Shown: one piece after another, positions 12,009-21,959 of the stretch
Layout of the letters: every line of letters begins with the position of its first letter
Position numbering within the stretch: the stretch's first letter is position 1
Assembly (NCBI GenBank): GCA_024516155.1
Contig: JAJJXM010000001.1
Coordinates: 248,001-312,000, forward strand
DNA: 64,000 nt
Direction: 5' to 3'
From: Pyronema omphalodes
Taxonomy: Eukaryota; Ascomycota; Pezizomycetes; Pezizales; Pyronemataceae
Position numbers and translations under genes: made by a program
Notes under the pieces: generated by a model
What the model was told of the DNA's origin: nothing
The model's database searches: none
The model's input: the letters and a program-made list of their open reading frames with translations, nothing else

Positions 12009-12644
12009 TTAAACCGCTGATTCCAGCACCGGTGTATTATCCCCATTCCCCACCGTCAATTGCACCCCCAATGTCGATTCCGACCCAACCGTAACCTCCG
12101 AAAACTTCCTCTCCTTCAACGCCATCTCTCTCTCCAGTCTATCTCTTTCCTCCCGCCTTCTTTTCTGTTTCCTACACTCCTCAACCACCAAACAAACCCT
12201 CCCCATCGCCGTCCCCAAAAACAATCCCCCCTGCAAAATCGCCAATCCAAAAATTCCTTTCAAAAGCCCCAGATCCGGCATCCATTTCCCAGTGCCCTTA
12301 TCCCCTCCACTCCCCCATATCCCAATCCCCAACAACACCGTCGGCGCAACATAAAGCGCCACCATCACAAGATCACTAATAATAAATCTCCAAGGCGGCG
12401 CATTATAAACTCTTCTTAGATACTGCAGAAACCAAAGAAGATAAGGAACAGAAGCGCATAAAAGGATGATAAATTCAGGATCTATAGGACTAATCCGTGG
12501 CTTTATGTTGTGGTCGAAAATTGCAAGGGAACTTGAGATCATGATTAGGATCGAAAGAACCCATTGCAGAAGTGGTATGTAGAGTGCGACGCTACGTTCG
12601 AGAAGACTGTAGAGGAAGACGGATCGTCTAGTTGGGATGGACAT
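12009..12644 (-). CDS. Four-TM membrane protein of unknown function
   Basis: A single-exon ORF of 211 aa starting MSIPTRRSVFLYSLLERSV. Four hydrophobic segments are visible at about residues 18-42, 55-76, 86-108 and 126-148, with short loops and a GSGGDKGTGKW linker before the fourth. A strongly charged helical tail (RKQKRRREERDRLEREMAL) and a Ser/Thr-rich end follow. The layout is like fungal MARVEL-type or similar small integral membrane proteins, but I see no diagnostic motif and do not name it. It shows no clear similarity to the four-TM family found at 14.8, 20.0 and 28.4 kb. Codon use and composition look like a genuine gene. Confidence 0.68.
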   Translation of the reverse strand: MSIPTRRSVFLYSLLERSVALYIPLLQWVLSILIMISSSLAIFDHNIKPRISPIDPEFIILLCASVPYLLWFLQYLRRVYNAPPWRFIISDLVMVALYVAPTVLLGIGIWGSGGDKGTGKWMPDLGLLKGIFGLAILQGGLFLGTAMGRVCLVVEECRKQKRRREERDRLEREMALKERKFSEVTVGSESTLGVQLTVGNGDNTPVLESAV

Positions 12645-14803
12645 GGTGGTGAAAGGCGAGGGAGATCATGGGGTTGTTATGGATGGCCTGAGGGTTTTGA
12701 GGATGAAGGATGGGATGAAGAGGGTTGGAATTTCTTTTAGACTAAGGGATTGAGGGAAGGGGATTCGGGGGTTGTAATATCGTTGCTCGCATAGTGCGGA
12801 TTATTACAGGTAGGAGAAGTGACACATTATGCGTGGTAGGGCTGTGCAGGTGTACTCGGTATACTCGGTGTACTGTTATGGAAGTGTACAGGTGTACAAC
12901 TGAGTCGTGGTTGTACTTGTAGACACTTACATGACGAAATTCAAACTTCACGAAGTTAACAGCCACCATTTAAGGTATCTACTAATCAGGTACATCTCAT
13001 CCATTTTTGGATCCACTATATATTTGATGTAGCTATCCAACAGGGCGTTCAATGAAAGATACCAGTTGTTCCTGAAGGATCCTGACCTGGGCGAGGAGGT
13101 GAGCGCGGGGGCGTGGGGCGGAGGAAGGGAAGGGAAGGGAGGAAAATTTATGTACACTTTTCCCATGCATGCACAAAGCGCCATAAACGCCAAAGATTAC
13201 ATATCACTCGCTGATATATGCGGAATATGCAGAGTATACGCAATATATGCAATAGATTGGGATTTCTTACTTTCCCACGTTCTTACTTTCTTTCTTCCTT
13301 ACATCTACACACAGAAATATCTCGCTGCTGGATGGCGTTTGGGGACGGGACGGGAACTAAGAGACTGAGGCGTTTTAAGGCAATCCAACCCCCGATGTTC
13401 GGGATAAATAATATCGATGTCTGATACCGCCGGAACAGTGGATATCTAAGTTAATGAAAATTCTTTTTCGCCTCAGTTTGATGAATATCGAAAGTCTTAA
13501 ATACTTATTAGTCGATTCGTTAAAGACTATACCTGGTATTGCATAGCAAATCTGCTTCTCAGTTGAGATACCTCTGAAGATATGAGGCTATCATTTGAAT
13601 TTTAATATGAATCTATCTACACCAGCCAATTAACCAAAACCAAAACCATCCACCCCCCCCCCCCCCCCCCCGCACTCGATATGAATCTGGTAATACATAG
13701 ATATATCCTAAACTTTTCCTGAAGTGTATTGAAAACCACGCATCTACGCGAGTGCAATATCACATCTCGTTTGCTTTTTCAGAAGTGCACAAGGTGAAAC
13801 AAGAATCAATGATTCTAGATATTATATTACTAAGCACTGGAATTCATGACTAATATACTAACCGACAGCTATATATATAGATCCGATGTAACGTGGGCTT
13901 TTTGTGAGATTGATTTGGGAGGCTTGAGTGAGTGGGATAACCGCATGCGTGGAGATTGGAACTGGGAAATTAAGTTGAAAACTCTTGCTGCGGCTGTAAG
14001 ATTCAAGAAACTTTTATGTGCGGGTTATTTATGTAATTTAACATCAAAGGCCATATGATATGGGGAGATAGGATAGGTAATGTTGCGTGGTGTTGTATGT
14101 TGATGTGTGTAATCATGGTTGTAATGCAGCTGATGTGTGTGTTATTGAAGAGTTGAGATAGATACTGTTTAGGATGTTATACAGTGGAGATGAGTGTTGT
14201 CATGATTGTTATGGAGTTGGAGTGGTTTTCTTCTGGTGGTCAAGTTAAAGTTTGCATGAAATGAGGGCTAGTACATGATGTTCATGCTAAAAAATAGCCG
14301 CGTTGGCGATTCAGGATATTATTGAGGAACGGCCATAAAGACATGCCGTCATCCAAAACCTAAACTATGATTGCCAGTCGTTGTTTTGTGTATAGTATTA
14401 TAGGAAAGCTCATATTATGAATACTTTCTCACAGTGATTTCATATCAAGAGAAGCGCAGAGAGCGTATACTCCAGAGAGGTAGTATATATCTTACCGGAG
14501 GGAAACTCTGAAGATATTTGCAGAATAGGGGTTAATCATTTGATTTCAATCGTCTTTTCATTCAAGGGGTTTTACTAACCCTTGTTACATGATTGCAAAT
14601 CTTGTCGTATAGCTATAGGTAGTACAAAAATATTTGGTGATTGTGTTATGATGTTTGTATTGTGTTTTTTCTATAGGATGAATTTCCAAACTTGGTGACA
14701 TACTTAAATCATCATATCCCAAATATAGCCAAAAATTACATCCAAACAGCCTCCCAATTTACCAAACCCCGCATCATATACGATCAACCAGGAAGTTGCA
14801 TAT
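12645..14803. other. Intergenic, gene-free
   Basis: No supported gene. A poly-C tract (about 15 C) lies at 13656-13671, and TA-rich sequence follows. The last about 70 bases (14735-14803) resemble the 3' flank of the second family copy (19805-19905), so they belong to the duplicated unit. Confidence 0.45.
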
Positions 14804-15427
14804 CTACAGCTCTGTAGAGTCCTGGTTTCCTGGTCCACAAACTCCCAGTCTCTTGTCGGTTGCCGCTTGTTCCGTTCTGCTGGATGTCGCTTGCTGGATG
14901 AGCCAAGTGCTCAGCATTTCGAGGCAAGATATAAACTGCACGGTGATTTGTTTCGTGGTAAACCCGATGAGCATGCGGCGGGTATTCGGTGTGTCGCCAA
15001 AGTTTATTCCGGTCATCGGGATGTTATCGGCTTTCCATAACATTGCGCAAATGAAGTATGCGATAAGTAACAAGAACTGGATGCCGCCCTGTCGATCCGG
15101 AAAACGGAAAAGAAAGGTCCTCCGCGGAACTCCCTTCGACAAAAGAGGATCATTGACTCGGATGGGGCAGGTAACACCCAGTAGAGATGTGAGTCCCAGG
15201 ACGATAAAGATGGCGGGAATTGGAGAACTGGTGTTTGTGCATCCTATGATAGTATCTGTGCATAATGCTAAGATAATAGTGCCGAGAAATTTGTCACAGA
15301 GATAGGTGCATAATCTGATGAGAAATCCGACAAGTTCAAATACATTTGGAACGTCGTCATTGCGTTTTTTCATTGAATTATATTTGGCTGCGATCGAATC
15401 TGTACCGGAACTGTTATCTGGCGTCAT
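14804..15427 (-). CDS. Local four-TM protein family, copy 1
   Basis: A single-exon ORF of 207 aa, beginning MTPDNSSGTDSIAAK and ending CGPGNQDSTEL. Four hydrophobic segments are visible at roughly 30-58, 66-86, 110-132 and 148-178. The start is supported by alignment with copy 2, which begins at the equivalent Met. Shared landmarks are SGTDSIAAK, TSLLG, LLIAY.(I/V)CAMLWK and SSRTEQA. I do not recognise the family. Compared with copy 2 it carries extra residues after the N-terminal segment and before the third TM. By eye the two proteins are only about 45% identical, although their 5' flanks are nearly identical. Confidence 0.6.
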   Translation of the reverse strand: MTPDNSSGTDSIAAKYNSMKKRNDDVPNVFELVGFLIRLCTYLCDKFLGTIILALCTDTIIGCTNTSSPIPAIFIVLGLTSLLGVTCPIRVNDPLLSKGVPRRTFLFRFPDRQGGIQFLLLIAYFICAMLWKADNIPMTGINFGDTPNTRRMLIGFTTKQITVQFISCLEMLSTWLIQQATSSRTEQAATDKRLGVCGPGNQDSTEL

Positions 15428-16525
15428 ATCGGGTAGGACTATGGAGGATACAGAATTTTGTGGGAGGGAATGCCCTTTTGTAGTGTCGTCACCAGACTAG
15501 TTGCTTCGGTTGAAATTCGCGAGCTTGCGGTAGCCTTGGTGGTTAGCTATGTATTCGGATGACGTGCCGTAGAACAAACGAGAATTCGGACTAGAAACAA
15601 GTGCATGGAAACCGGACAATAAAGATTCCATACCGTGTCAATACCCGGCTATAGCAGCAAGATACCCATTCGAAAGTTTTATCCAGACTGCCCTGCGGCA
15701 GCACAACAGAAGACCTCCCGGCTGTTTTCAAAATATATACGTAATCTACCCAACTCAAACGGTGATGCAGTCACAGCCAATAGAGCTTTTTCTTACACAG
15801 GGTACTGTAAAAACAGCTAGTCTCGAATAGCCGCGAGGCTACAGGGTGGAGCCCCGGCCGAGAAAGCGGAGCGGGAAGTGCATGGACTCCATCAAGATTG
15901 AACGCGGAGCTTTGGAGACGCTGATTGAGGGCATGATATCATGCCGTAATGGTAGGTTAACGCAAAAAAAAAAGGTAGTACCCACACAGCATCAATTCGA
16001 AAAAAGGTATCATGAAAATAGACCAAGTATCTATGTGCATGTGGATATAATCGACTGAAAAACGAAACTAGAAATCCGAAGATCCATCAACTGTACTTCG
16101 AAGCTTTAGCAAGTTAGGCCCGCCCAACACATGCCCCATCCACTCTTACAAACTGTAGTACATGTTCGGATATCATGGCCTCAATGTCGGTTATTTCTAG
16201 TTTTATCGGCAATGACTTCTGGAGAGGATGAATCCGTTTTCCGGAATGGAGGGGAAGGCGGAATCACTTGTCTTCACATATCTACAAATATCTTTGAACT
16301 AAAAGCTCGTATTTCTCGCATAAATTCCATCAATTCTAGCTCCACAATACCCGAGTATGAATACAGGAGTAAATGTGGTAATGAAAAATAAACTCTCACA
16401 CCGTGCAACCAACACCAGAATCATGCTTCGCGAACCCCACCAAAACAACAGAACATAAACACTTCCCTCCTCTATACCTAACGCTGCACTCTGAGCCTAC
16501 CTAGATAACCATTCTAGCAAAATCA
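15428..16525. repeat. Duplicated 5' flank of family copy 1
   Basis: Directly duplicated with 20632-21725. The first about 400 bp next to the start codon are almost identical apart from scattered substitutions and a 4-bp indel; similarity declines further out but stays traceable to about 16525 / 21720. Landmarks shared by both copies: GGGAGGGAATGCCCTTTTGT, CGGTGATGCAGTCACAG, TAGTCTCGAATAGCCG. The distal part (about 16140-16370) also recurs inverted at 27965-28165, upstream of copy 3. A GTG-initiated ORF of about 60 codons (15635-15820) exists in both copies, but it has no ATG and its ends differ, so it is not called as a gene. Confidence 0.8.
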
Positions 16526-16538
16526 TGCTGAAAAAAAA

Positions 16539-16690
16539 CCTATGAACACACTCAGAATAACCATGACTCGAACCCATGTCCAGTATGGACTCAAAAATGA
16601 GAAGTCAAGGTTTTTTCAGAAATGGTGCACATACTGGTACCGAGTGTATCTCCTAGAATGAGTCAACTTGGCTGGAGGCACATAATCAAG
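16539..16690 (-). mobile_element. SINE-like dispersed repeat, copy A (tentative)
   Basis: Read on the minus strand this stretch contains CCTCCAGCCAAGTT, then a Pol III B-box-like ATGGGTTCGAGTCATGG, then GTTCATAG and a run of T. The same three blocks in the same order and orientation recur on the plus strand at 29795-29910, with different spacing. The B-box likeness suggests a tRNA-derived SINE. A tRNA cloverleaf does not fold convincingly, so a functional tRNA is unlikely. Confidence 0.3.
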
Positions 16691-17593
16691 AATGATATAT
16701 ACAAGCATGTGCTGTCGGTGCTAGAATTCATCAACATCGAAGGGGAATAAATGATTTTTATATGTCACATTGAAAAAAAAACAGGAAAATCCAATTGACA
16801 CAAATGCGTTCACATAAACCAAAAGCGACATAACACTACTAGGAACTGCTCTAACTATATCTATTCCCATCATACAAATAAACTCTCTCTACAATTCCTC
16901 TGTATATATCATGCATATCAAGATCACAATAGCCGTCATGAAGGTCTGCAAGATTGCTGTGGTGCTGAATCTGTCAACCACTGGGAGGTAGGAGTCCCCA
17001 CCAGCCACAACCCCGAGCCTAGTCGCATTATATCTACAAAACCCATAAACCTCTGTTCCCTCCTAGTCTGAAAACCCTTAGTAATCCCCATAATGCGTAG
17101 TCTCAACGTCACCCAGTCATTGTGCGAGGTTCGAACCAAAGCTAGCTTGGCCAATCAATCTACACTTCGAGATTTCTGAGAGGCCATTTTCAGCAGTCCC
17201 TTGATGTATTCGTCCAAGCTCTACTTTCTTGCGGCGCTGGAACTGCCTTTGCCAGGCCGAAAACGTAGGGCAACTTCATACAGTGTCTAGACCCCAGAGA
17301 GGTTGAATTCGTCCAAAAACGCAACCTGGAAATCTTCGTGGGAATCGGAGAAATCGTAGAAGTCGTAGAAATCCTCGTAAAAGCAGCACAAATTCCACAA
17401 TCCCGCATCCCACATGGGCTGGCGGCGTACATTATGTACCGGTATAGACAGTTGTCAAAGTGGTAGCTGTCGACCGACGCCGTAATAGGAGCTAATAGAA
17501 GTCCCTGAGACGGCGAGCAGGTCAACTGGTGATTGTTTTTATTGCAGATATCCTGACTTCCAGGACTGCTGTTGATTGGGTGGGGTTGCAAGG
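16691..17593. other. Sequence with no supported ORF
   Basis: AT-rich sequence followed by the presumed third exon of the uncertain minus-strand transcript described at 17594-17900. The ORF at 17190-17591 begins with TTG and is not supported as a protein on its own. Confidence 0.35.
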
Positions 17594-17900
17594 TCTGGGT
17601 AGTGGATGTTAGCTGACCCGTTGGATTGGAGGGGAATACGCTATGGGGTTGAAAAATGGATGAACTTACTCTGAGATATATGTAACAGAGATAGCGACCT
17701 GGAAGGTGGTTTTCTGACGTCGCACATAAATGCTATCAACGGGAAGTTCGCGGTTAATCCGTGGATGTTTCTGAGCGGGGTTATCAGAAAACTCATCACG
17801 GTGTAATAGAGGTGACACGCGTAGTCATGGGTAATTTACTTACCTATAGAAGTAGATTAAATGAATAAGCAGTGCGTATATTTTCACGTTAAAACTCCGG
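17594..17900 (-). pseudogene. Possible spliced transcript with broken frame
   Basis: On the minus strand two well-formed fungal introns follow each other: 17843-17771 (GTAAGT donor, CTGATAAC branch-like, CTCAG acceptor) and 17669-17595 (GTAAGT, GCTAAC, CCCAG). They bracket an exon at 17770-17670. None of the three frames joins these exons from an ATG: one frame meets TAG at the last codon of the upstream exon, and another opens only from a GTG (VKIYALLIHLIYFY). It could be a decayed small gene, a non-coding transcript, or an exon structure I have not resolved. Confidence 0.25.
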
Positions 17901-19439
17901 TGAGTTTATGCTAGTAAAATAATTCCGAAGTCGGATGTCACGCACCGAGTGGTGTTTGCTGTGTTGGCTGTGTAGGTTTGGAGGGTGAGGAAGGACAGAG
18001 CAGACAGAATGGGAGGAATGCAGTAGGAGTTTAAATACTCCAGCTAGCCGACCAAACCGCCCTTTCTTGACTTGAAGTTTTATAACCGCTGTATAGGAGC
18101 TCAATGCTGTCGTTCACAATGAGTCACTCGAATACTTGCCCTTGTCCGGATCAAATTTTCTCGCGCCTGCATTTTTCCTGGGAGCACAACATAGGTTTAT
18201 TTACATTACATATAAATTCTAAGCCATGAATGTTGTAAAGATATTTTGTAGTCAGTATGCAGAGAGTAAAAAGATAGAGGGAGAGTTGTTCGGTTTGAAT
18301 CTTCGCCCCTGTGGCCTCGATAGCTGTCATACGCGTCAAGACAGAGGTCTTTCTATCGGGGTAGAAAGTAATTTTAGAACTCACCCATTATCGTTTTTCT
18401 TTACTCATGTAACAGGCATGTTTCAATCAAGTTAGAAATATGTTTAATGACCCTGGATGTTTATAATGCTATCAGAAATACTCGTTGTTCTATCCCACCG
18501 GAAAATTTGAAGACAAAAGGGGAGAGAGGCGAGGCGAGAATAGCGGGAGACAGGGGCAGAGAGGAAGGGCCGGAGGGCATGAGAGTTATGAAGCAAGAGA
18601 GCCGATGACGAGTGAAAATACCACACGCTATTAAAAGGGCATGGTGGTGGATGCTGGAGGAGGTGACCAGGATATGACATGACAAGGGGGAGAGTGAGGT
18701 TGTCCTCTTTCTCAGTTCTCTTGTTTTTTCTCTTTGTATTTCTTTTTCATACTTTGTTTGGCGGGTTATATGGGTGTAGGAGATTGGGGGGCCTCATTAG
18801 GTGGTTTAGATCACGAGTACGGGATTCGGATATTGTTTTAGTCCTGCATGGGCCTTTTAGGCCTCGGTCAGCGTATGATTCAATAAATAAATAAATAAAT
18901 AAATTTGAAGACATAAATTTGTAAAGACTATGGTTTAAACCATCCAAGAAGAAAATTACAGCTTGATAAGACTTCTTTGCTATATCACACACATTGTGAT
19001 ACTTTCCCTACTATAACGACCTAGCTGGCATCTGCCTATGTGGCATTATAATCACCGTTGATATCATCTCACACAAATCTTGCCAATTTTATGTTCAGTC
19101 CACAAGATTTCTGCCCATTCTGATGAATCTAATCTCTTAAACCCTATTGTTCCACAACTCATTCCGACACTTTTCCCGATGACTAAGAAGATATCAGCCA
19201 ATAATTTTCATAAGTCTAAAAGCTTGCTCGTGTTGCTATCATATGTCAAGTGTTACCTCGACAGTTACCCGGAACGCCCCGGGGCAGTCATTCTTTCTTC
19301 GGGTTGTAGCCCCTCTCATGTATTTCGTTCTCCATTTCTGTCCTTCTCGTCACTGTGCCCTTGAGCCCTGTTCGCTCTGCTTGTGACCGTATGTATAATA
19401 TATGAGGAATTGATCAGCATTGGGCCAACTTAGAGTTAC
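17901..19439. other. Intergenic, no supported gene
   Basis: Only short ORFs and a small AAAT repeat near 18883-18903. Nothing has family resemblance. Confidence 0.4.
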
Positions 19440-19804
19440 GGGGAAGTTCAGTAATCTGCGTCACGGCCCATCTATTTTTACCATGACAGCCCTATGAATT
19501 GTTATAGATTGCTAAAAACACTTTTATTTATTTGTTTATTTACATAAATTTTAACTGGAATCCAAAGGGCCAATGCAGAAAGAAAGAATGCAATTCCCTT
19601 TATCATGCTCTCTAATATCCCAAGCACACACGATCCGCTTTGCAAAAGAAAGAAAGACAGAGAAAGAGAAATGGCACATCTCCGGGCCATTCTAGCCCCT
19701 GCCCATCGTACCCCTCTTCCCCATGTCACTCTTCCTTCCCATACTACCCCGCCTCATATTTCTCCCATCTTCTTTGTTCTTGTGAAAAGTCCATTATTGG
19801 CCTT
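19440..19804. repeat. 3' flank of the family unit, shared with copy 3
   Basis: This matches, inverted, the region 29190-29570 downstream of copy 3. Shared blocks include TGCTCTCT[AG]ATATCCCAA, CTCATCTCCGGG-type and TGTGAAAAG[TC]CCAT[TC]ATT. It marks the duplicated unit as extending several hundred bases beyond the gene end. It contains no supported gene. Confidence 0.6.
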
Positions 19805-20040
19805 TTCTACAGACAAAAAGCACACCAGAACAGCCTCCCAGTTCACCACCCCCCGCATCATATACGATCAACCAGGAATTTGCATATCTACAGATAACTA
19901 GAGTCCTGGTTTTCTGGTCCACAAACGTCCAGTTTCCAGTTTCCTGGCCCAAAGGCAAATAAAAAACACACCCAAACAACCTTCCAGCCCCCCCCCCCCC
20001 CCCCCCCCCCCAAATGATCCACCATGAAGTTGTCTATCTA
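19805..20040 (-). repeat. Extra 3'-end remnant plus poly-C tract
   Basis: 19805-19935 matches the 3' end and 3' flank of copy 1 (GCATCATATACGATCAACCA, then TAGAGTCCTGG.TT.CTGGTCCACAAAC). It lies immediately downstream of the real 3' end of copy 2, which carries its own version of the same segment at 20041-20090. Between them is a poly-C tract of about 22 C (19990-20011). This reads as a tandem partial duplication, the leftover tail of another gene copy. Confidence 0.6.
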
Positions 20041-20631
20041 CTAAATTGTAGAGTCCTCGCTTCCTGGTCCACAAACGTCCGATTTCTTGTTGGTTACTGC
20101 CTGTTCCGTTCTGCTGGATGCTGCTTTCTCCGTGAGCCAACTGCTCAACATTCCGTGGCAAGTTGTGAACTGCACAAGGATTTGCATCATAGTACATTTG
20201 ACGAGAACCAGGCGGGTATTCCATATGCCTTCAAAGATGGTTTCGTTAATGGGGTCGTTATTGACTTTCCATAACATTGCGCAGACGATGTATGCGATCA
20301 ATAAAAAGACCTGCACGTAGCCCTGTCGATGCGGGCAACGGAAAAGCTGATTCGGCGTGGAGGGGTTGTCAAGTCGGAAGGAAAAGATAGCACCTAGTAG
20401 TGATGTGATCTCTAGGGCAATAACGACGGCGGGAACAGCATCACCGGTGCTTTTTCGTGTTGCTATGATAAGTGTGCACAATCCTAAGATGATACTTCGC
20501 AGTAATATATCCCAAAGAACAGTGCATATTCCGACGACATATCCGATCATTTCGGATACAGTTGAAGCTTTGCTCATTGGATTGGATTTGGCTGCGATCG
20601 AATCTGTACCGGAACTTTTGTTTGACGTCAT
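20041..20631 (-). CDS. Local four-TM protein family, copy 2
   Basis: A single-exon ORF of 196 aa, MTSNKSSGTDSIAAKSNPM to CGPGSEDSTI. Four hydrophobic segments lie at about 27-52, 60-84, 105-128 and 140-168. The third contains LLIAYIVCAMLWK, shared with copy 1 and, in altered form, with copy 3. The start aligns with copy 1. No signal peptide, catalytic motif or known domain is recognised. The coding part differs strongly from copy 1, while the 5' flank (20632-21030) is almost the same. Function unknown. Confidence 0.6.
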   Translation of the reverse strand: MTSNKSSGTDSIAAKSNPMSKASTVSEMIGYVVGICTVLWDILLRSIILGLCTLIIATRKSTGDAVPAVVIALEITSLLGAIFSFRLDNPSTPNQLFRCPHRQGYVQVFLLIAYIVCAMLWKVNNDPINETIFEGIWNTRLVLVKCTMMQILVQFTTCHGMLSSWLTEKAASSRTEQAVTNKKSDVCGPGSEDSTI

Positions 20632-21725
20632 ATTGGGTAGGACTATGGAGGATACAGAATTTTGTGGGAGGGAATGCCCTTTTGTAGTGTCGTCATGAGA
20701 CTAGTTGCTTCGGTTGAAATTCGCGAGTTTGCGGTAGCCTTGGTGGTTAGCTATTCGGATGACGTGCCGTAGAACAAACGGGAATTCGGGCTAGAAATAA
20801 GTGGGTGGAAACCGGACAATAAATATTCCATACCGTGTCAATACCCGGCTATAGCAGCAAGATACCCATTCGAAAGTTTTATCCAGACTGCCTTGCGGCA
20901 GCACAACAGAAGAGTTCCCGGCTGTTTTCCAAATATATACTTAATCTACCCAAAATAAACGGTGATGCAGTCACAGGCCATAGAGCTGTTTTGTACATAG
21001 TACTAGCTGGAAAAACAGCTAGTCTCGAATAGCCGTGAGGCTACAGGCTGGAGCCCCGGCCAAGAAAGCGGAATGGGAAGTGCATCGACCCCATAAGACT
21101 GAAAGCGGAGCTTTGGAGAAGCCGACTGAGGGAATGATATCATGCCGTAATGGTCGGTTGACGCAAAATAGGTAACACGCTCACGGCATGAACTGGAAAT
21201 GATGTACCATGAAACAAGACCAAGTATCTATGTGCACGTGGATATCAAAGACCAAAAAACGAAACTAGAAATCCGAAGATCCAGCAATCGTACTACAAAG
21301 CTTCAGAATGTTAGACCCGCCAAGCACATGCCCCATGCGCTCGTATAAACTCCAATACATGCTCGGATATCATTGCTATAATGTCGGTTATTTCTAGTTC
21401 TATCGGCAATGAACTCTGGAGAAGATAAATCTGTTTTCCAGAGCAGGGAAAAAGGCGGAGGCAGTTGTCTTCACATATTTACAAAGATCTTTAGACCAAA
21501 AGCTCGCATTTATTCCCTAAAATTCACCAGTTTTAGCTCCGTCATACCCGAGCATGAATATTAGGGTAAATGTGGTAATGAAAAAAAAAGCTCTCGCATC
21601 GTACAACCAACTCCGGACTAACGCTCAGCGAACCCCACCAAATTCATGGAACAAAAACAAATCCCTCCTTTATAACGAACGCCCCATATGAGCCTGTCTA
21701 GACAACCTTTTTAGCAAAGCCGCCC
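20632..21725. repeat. Duplicated 5' flank of family copy 2
   Basis: The counterpart of 15428-16525. Very high similarity near the gene, with landmarks CCATACCGTGTCAATACCCG and GGAGCCCCGGCC, fades to moderate similarity by 21700, where the match ends shortly after TAGCAAAG. The SINE-like element that follows this point in copy 1 is absent here. Confidence 0.8.
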
Positions 21726-21959
21726 CGCGGCATACATCCGGATTCAAAATCAGAATTTCCTTGAGGGTATCGTGATACGCTTTTTGATTGTCCAATTGAA
21801 GTGCGCAATTTATCTTAGATCTCTCTCAATAACAATATCCATGTATTTGAGACAGCGGAACGACTAGAATATGTCATTTTACACATAGCCGGGTGTCGAG
21901 CTATTGGAACGACTTTAAGTTACATATCTAAACTAACAAAATTTTACTTGCGTCACACT

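Noticed and set aside
15635..15820. ORF conserved in both duplicated flanks (also 20835-21032)
   Set aside because: Begins with GTG, no ATG, and the two copies end differently; its conservation is explained by the conserved flank.
16560..16650. tRNA gene on the minus strand
   Set aside because: A T-arm-like GGGTTCGAGTC is present, but no acceptor stem or D arm can be paired; better explained as a SINE-like element.
17190..17591. 133-codon Cys-containing minus-strand ORF
   Set aside because: Its first codon is TTG, and it does not join in frame to the exons defined by the two upstream introns.
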